Source of the DNA: Sphingomonas lutea
GTDB lineage: Bacteria; Pseudomonadota; Alphaproteobacteria; Sphingomonadales; Sphingomonadaceae
Assembly (NCBI RefSeq): GCF_014396785.1
Contig: NZ_CP060718.1
Span: 2,190,501 to 2,254,500 of the forward strand
Length of the DNA: 64,000 bases
Reading direction: 5' to 3'
Made by a program: the position numbers and the translations under genes. The notes under the pieces were generated by a model. That model was not told the origin of the DNA and made no database searches. It saw only the letters and a list, made by a program, of their open reading frames with translations. Shown in pieces: positions 60,141-64,000 of this stretch. Position 1 is the stretch's first letter; every line of letters starts with the position of its first letter.

Positions 60141-62012
60141 TTAAGGCTTGGGGAAACTCAGCCGGGCGATGAGTGATGCGAAGCGCGGATCCCCGCGCAA
60201 CGGTTTCAGATGTTCATCGGTGGGAAGAAAACCAAGCCCCGGATCGCGCGCCCTGTAGGACGCCTCAAGCTCGGCCATGGCGCCGTCGCGGTCGCCCATT
60301 TGCGACAGCATTTGCGCATATTGATAATGCGCGCTGTCGCCGGCCTTCTGCCGCATCGCCGCAAGGATCGCGGCAGCTTGCGCGCGGTCGCCGGTCCGCG
60401 CCGCCGCGACCGAGCGGATCACAAACCAATTGGGATGCTCGTGAGGCAGCTGGTCGGCCGCACGGGCCGCATCGGCATACCGGCCTGAAAGAAGCAGTGC
60501 GGCCGCCAGCCCATTGCGGACGTTGGTCGACGTCGGTTCGTCGGCCATCAGCTTTTCGATCACTGCAAGCGCTTCCTGATAAGCACCTCTCCTGACCAAC
60601 AGATAGCCCCGCGACCGCGCCACGCTGGGATCGAGGGGGTCGCGGGCGTTGGCCTGGTTCCAGAGCGCATCCGCCCGACGGCTGTGGCCGATCTGCGCAA
60701 GAAAGTTTGCGACGCTGACCATGTTGCGGGTCGAACAGCCCGGGATGGCGATGGCCCGCTGATATTCGACCCAGCCGCCGGTAAAATCGAGCGCGCTGAT
60801 GAGATTGAACCCGAGCGCGTAATGGCCATCCGAAAGTTCGGGCGCCAGCGCGATCGCCTTGCGCGCCACGGCCGATGCCTTCTCGAACCCGGTCTCGAAC
60901 TCCGCCGCGCTATCCGCGTAATAAGCGACGAGATTGCTTTCGGCGACCGCCTTGCCGGAATAGGCCAGCGCATAATCGGGATCGAGGGCGATTGCCGCGT
61001 CATAAAGCGCGATCCTGGTCCTGTAGCCGTCGATGCTGCCGTCGACATTGGCGTCGGCCTTGAGCAGGAGGTCCTGAGCCGCGGCGTTCTTCGTGCCCCA
61101 GCGGTGAGCGCGGCGCGATCGGCGGCGCCGAGCCGGCTGCGCAATTGCTGGGCCACGGCCTCAGCGATGCTGGTCTGGATGGCGAGCACGTCGCCGGTCG
61201 GCCGGTCGAAGGTTTCCGACCATTTTTCCGTGCCATCCCCGCCGTCGACGAGCTGGGCGCTGACCCGGATCGTCGATGGCGAACGCCGGACGCTTCCAGT
61301 CACGATGCTTCCAACGTCGAGCCGCTGGGCCGCCGTCGTCGCATCATCGTTGCGCAGCACTTCGGACGACGTGCGTCCGATGACCTTGAGGCCATTGATC
61401 CGCGACAGCGCGCTACGCACCTCTTCCGCAAGACCGTCCGAAAAATAAGCCTGCGCCGGATCGCCGCTGAGATTGGCAAAGGGCAGGACGGCGACACTGC
61501 TGGTATTTGCCGCGGTGCCGCGCGTGAAGAACCAGCCGAGCCCGCCCGCAGCCACGAGTGTCGCCCCTGCCCCGCCGGCGATCGCCGCCCGGCGGCTGAT
61601 CCGCGGACCAGCATTGATCCCCGGAGTGTTGACATGGTCCCGGCCGCCAAGCCGCTGACGAATGGCCCTTCCATGAACTGAGCGAAATCGCCTGATGCTC
61701 ACGAAAGCCGAGCGGTGGGCGGACATTGTCGATTGTGATCGGGAGGTAGTGACCGGCCTCCTGCGCCGCGCTTGCTTCGTCACGGACGAAGCGGCCTTCC
61801 GGGCCGACGGTGCGCTTGCTCCAGACGACAATCACCACCTTGGCCGCGTCGAGATGGCTTTCGATCTCCTCCCGCCAGTTGGTGCCGCCGCCGATATGCT
61901 GGTCCCACCAGACGTTGAAGCCTTCCGCCTCGAGCGCTTCGACCAAGGGGACCAGCCGCTTGCGGTCCTCCGCCTTGTAGGAGATGAAGACGTCATTCGA
62001 CGCGTCGGTCAT
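60141..62012 (-). pseudogene. TIR - membrane segment - TolB-like - TPR protein, broken by two frame changes
   Basis: Read across frames this is one protein of about 620 residues. The first part (from ATG 62012) is a TIR domain: NDVFISYKAEDRKRLVPLVE, FNVWWDQHIGGGTNWREEIE, with a candidate catalytic Glu79 in GRFVRDEASAAQ. Near 61666 the frame changes, and a transmembrane segment (AAIAGGAGATLVAAGGLGWF) leads into a TolB-like domain (VAVLPFANLSGDPAQAYFSD, GLAEEVRSALSRINGLKVIG) typical of adenylate-cyclase-like proteins. Near 61097 it changes back, and TPR repeats (ARKAIALAPELSDGHYALGF and others) run to SFPKP. The second change is mended by one extra G in a G run. The first needs one base removed or two added, and the usual TIR-tail residues seem missing there. 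Confidence 0.78.
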
Positions 62013-62254
62013 GGCGCGCGCCCCCCTTGGCGATGCGTAGGCGCACCTTACCCGCCCTGAAACGTGTGACAAGTTTGGCACCGCGCTCGTGTAGCCGTGC
62101 CAACGCGGGACGAGGCTTTGGCACCGCTCTCGACATTCGCTTACACTTAACCGAAATTAACCCTTGAAGACGCCCGAGTCGCGGAAACGACATTTCCGGG
62201 ACCGGTTGATCGTTGCGCGAAGGCCGTGGCCGAGGCGTTTTTCGGGGGAAATGC
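62013..62254. other. Divergent control region of the two TIR genes
   Basis: No gene was seen in this 242-base gap. It contains TTAA-N6-TTAA at 62147-62160, the same spacing as the pair upstream of ctrA, and GGGGGAA at 62244-62250 as ribosome site of the rightward gene. Confidence 0.5.
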
Positions 62255-63214
62255 GTGTCTGGACCTGATATCTTCCTGTCCTATGCACGGTCCGATCGGG
62301 CCGTCGCGCGCACGTTCGCGGAAGCGCTGACCGAAGAAGGATTCAGCGTCTGGTGGGACGCATCGCTGCATTCGGGTGAGACGTTCGACGAGGTCATCGA
62401 GAAGAACCTGCGCGAGGCCAAGGCGGTCGTCGTGCTATGGTCGCCACGCTCGGTCGCGTCACGCTGGGTGCGCGCCGAAGCCACGCAGGCGGACCGCAAG
62501 AACAAGCTGGTCCCGGCGATGATCGAACCGTGCGACCGCCCCGTAATCTTCGAATTGACGCACACCGCCGATTTGATCGACTGGACCGGCGACGTCACCG
62601 ATATCCATTGGCGCACCTTCATGGACGACCTGCGCCGGCTGGTGCACGGGTCAAGCGATTTCGACGTTCCGGCGGCCGCGCGCCCCGCGGCCAAGGGACC
62701 GCGTCCGCAGACACCAGTCGCCGAGCCGATCGCACCTGCACGCCGCCCGCTCCGCCCAGGCAGCGACGACGTCATTTCCGCGGGACGGTCCACGCCGGAG
62801 CCGGCTGCGCCCGCGACGGCGGCGCCGCCGCGCGCCGTGGAGGACGATCAGCCGACCGAGATTCACTGTCTGGAAGTCGAGGAGGGCGAGTTCGCCGGTG
62901 AATTGTATACCGTTGCGGGCACCGGCGCGCAGATCGGCCGGTCTGCGCCCGCCGACATCGTCGTCCCAGACGGAAGCGTTTCGCGGCAGCATTGCGTCTT
63001 GGGCATCGCCAACGACGAACTGCTCGTCAGCGACCTCAATTCGACCAACGGCACGTATGTCGACGGCGAGCGCGTGACGCGCGCGACAGTCGTGCCGGTG
63101 GGATCTTTGCTCCAGGTCGGTCAGGTCTCGATGCGCCACGCTTTGCTGTCGCGCGCGGAGATCCAGTGGCGCAGCAATCCCGAATTCGACGCAAAGGTCG
63201 TCAACGCCCGCTAG
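62255..63214 (+). CDS. TIR-FHA fusion protein
   Basis: This 319-residue cytoplasmic protein combines two signalling domains. The TIR domain (residues 3-115) has PDIFLSYARSDRAVARTFAE, FSVWWDASLHSGETFDEVIE and AVVVLWSPRSVASRWVRAEA, with Glu75 at the place of the NADase glutamate. A Pro/Ala-rich linker (about 138-200) leads to an FHA domain (about 205-300) with the phosphothreonine-binding residues G228-R229-S230, S243-R244-Q-H246 and N262-S-T-N265-G. GTG 62255 has GGGGGAA upstream. It is divergent from the TIR-TolB-TPR gene. Its output (NAD cleavage, or protein assembly only) is unknown. Confidence 0.88.
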   Translation: MSGPDIFLSYARSDRAVARTFAEALTEEGFSVWWDASLHSGETFDEVIEKNLREAKAVVVLWSPRSVASRWVRAEATQADRKNKLVPAMIEPCDRPVIFELTHTADLIDWTGDVTDIHWRTFMDDLRRLVHGSSDFDVPAAARPAAKGPRPQTPVAEPIAPARRPLRPGSDDVISAGRSTPEPAAPATAAPPRAVEDDQPTEIHCLEVEEGEFAGELYTVAGTGAQIGRSAPADIVVPDGSVSRQHCVLGIANDELLVSDLNSTNGTYVDGERVTRATVVPVGSLLQVGQVSMRHALLSRAEIQWRSNPEFDAKVVNAR

Positions 63215-63232
63215 GGGCGCCACCCCATCACT

Positions 63233-64000
63233 TTATTGCTGCTTGGCCAGGAAAGCGATGTAGGCGCGCGTCTGCGTTGCCTGTTTGATCAGCCGGTCGG
63301 CCTCGGCGTTGGTCTTGATGCCTGCCATCGAGGCGCGGAGCGTGGCGAGATTGCTGTCGTAATTTCGGGCGAGCGCCGCATTCTGGCTGTTGCCGGAGCG
63401 GATGACCCGCCGGGCCTGCGACCGGGCATCGTCGACGATTCCATAGAATTGCGACAGCTTGGCTGGTGAAACACCCGTTTCTGCGGCGGCGGTCTTTGCT
63501 GGGGCCGCGGTTGTCGGTGTTTTCTTGATTTCCGTCGCGCTGCTGGCGGCGGCTTGCCGCGCCGCGCGAGCTTGCGCGCGTTCGATGGCTTTCAGCCGAT
63601 CCTCGGCCGCCTTGGCCTTGGCCGCTTCACGGCGAAGGGCGTCGGCGGCGGCAGTGTCCTCGACAGGCGTAGCTTCAGTCGACGTTTCCGCTGTTTCGAC
63701 GGGCGCGGTGTCATTCACGGTGGTGTTGGCGGTCGCATCGGTGACCGTCATCGTCGTTTCGGGCGCATCCAGAGCGGCCGTCTCCGCCGCCGGTTGCGGA
63801 TCGGAACCGCCGCGAAGCATCAATGCGCCGCCTCCAACGACCGCAAGGACAACGGCGGCAATCCCCGCCATCAGTACCGGGCTGCGCGATTTCTCCCCAT
63901 GCTTGGCGGGCGGCGCCGCACCAGCGTCGGCCTTCTTCGCAGGCGCAGTGCTTCGGCTGGTGCCGCGTTCGTCGGCAAGCGCCGCGGCAGTTGCGGCGCC
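63233..64000 (-). CDS. C-terminal part of an Ala-rich single-span membrane protein (runs off the window)
   Basis: The frame is open from the window edge to the stop at 63233. A cytoplasmic stretch (ALADERGTSRSTAPAKKADA and on) is followed by a transmembrane helix (VLMAGIAAVVLAVVGGGALM). Then comes a Thr/Ala/Glu-rich outer region with a coiled-coil-like part (ADALRREAAKAKAAEDRLKA) and a folded end (SPAKLSQFYGIVDDARSQAR, DRLIKQATQTRAYIAFLAKQ). It could be the tail of a membrane-bound Ser/Thr kinase, which would fit the FHA partner 18 bases away in convergent orientation, but no kinase motif lies inside the window. Confidence 0.6.
   Translation of the reverse strand, partial: GAATAAALADERGTSRSTAPAKKADAGAAPPAKHGEKSRSPVLMAGIAAVVLAVVGGGALMLRGGSDPQPAAETAALDAPETTMTVTDATANTTVNDTAPVETAETSTEATPVEDTAAADALRREAAKAKAAEDRLKAIERAQARAARQAAASSATEIKKTPTTAAPAKTAAAETGVSPAKLSQFYGIVDDARSQARRVIRSGNSQNAALARNYDSNLATLRASMAGIKTNAEADRLIKQATQTRAYIAFLAKQQ

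Overview
This GC-rich window comes from an alphaproteobacterium, most likely a member of the Sphingomonadaceae (Sphingomonas or Sphingomicrobium type). The indicators are a CtrA cell-cycle regulator with GANTC sites upstream, alpha-type ribosomal proteins with long low-complexity tails, an RNase E with an acidic insertion in its S1 region, GIN-domain and glycine-zipper envelope proteins, and two families of dispersed palindromic repeats of the kind common in sphingomonads. No rRNA, CRISPR array, prophage or insertion sequence was seen. Two tRNA genes (Gln-CTG and Arg-TCT) are present.

Layout. 1-12.6 kb: cell wall and quality control (PBP1A 5' end, amiC, rne, an M48/TPR protease and a DsbA-like oxidoreductase, both frameshifted, ftsJ-ppx, tRNA-Gln, a GIN-domain exported protein behind a BlaI/MecI-like operator, a receiver protein, a SleB hydrolase, an EVE protein, a glycine-zipper lipoprotein). 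12.8-22.9 kb: typA, a MarR regulator, an MFS transporter, cytochrome b561, a FadJ-type beta-oxidation protein, a GAF protein and two acyl-CoA dehydrogenases (the first frameshifted). 22.9-28.9 kb: purS-purQ, the queuosine-precursor transporter, tRNA-Arg, an FAD-linked oxidase, a methyltransferase-folA pair and a SRPBCC protein.

28.9-46.3 kb is one long minus-strand translation cluster: rpsL-rpsG-fusA-tuf, a strong terminator, then rpsJ-rplC-rplD-rplW-rplB-rpsS-rplV-rpsC-rplP-rpmC-rpsQ-rplN-rplX-rplE-rpsN-rpsH-rplF-rplR-rpsE-rpmD-(small unknown gene)-rplO-secY-adk. The rpsM-rpsK-rpoA-rplQ block is absent after adk. Recognisable promoters precede rpsL and rpsJ.

46.6-59 kb: a dicarboxylate symporter, a sulfotransferase-like protein, a class IV aminotransferase, two paralogous exported amidohydrolases around a cupin and a DUF3140-type protein, then lpd, a thioesterase, a small membrane protein and the pyruvate dehydrogenase E2 gene. 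These are followed by a universal stress protein, free-Met-sulfoxide reductase, arfB and an RluA-type synthase.

59-64 kb is the most unusual part: ctrA, then a divergent pair of TIR-domain genes. One is TIR + membrane segment + TolB-like + TPR, broken by two frame changes. The other is TIR + FHA. It faces a truncated single-span Ala-rich membrane protein that runs off the window. FHA domains read phosphothreonine, so a phospho-signalling TIR system is a reasonable hypothesis. Several frame disruptions at G/C runs warn that consensus sequence errors may be present.
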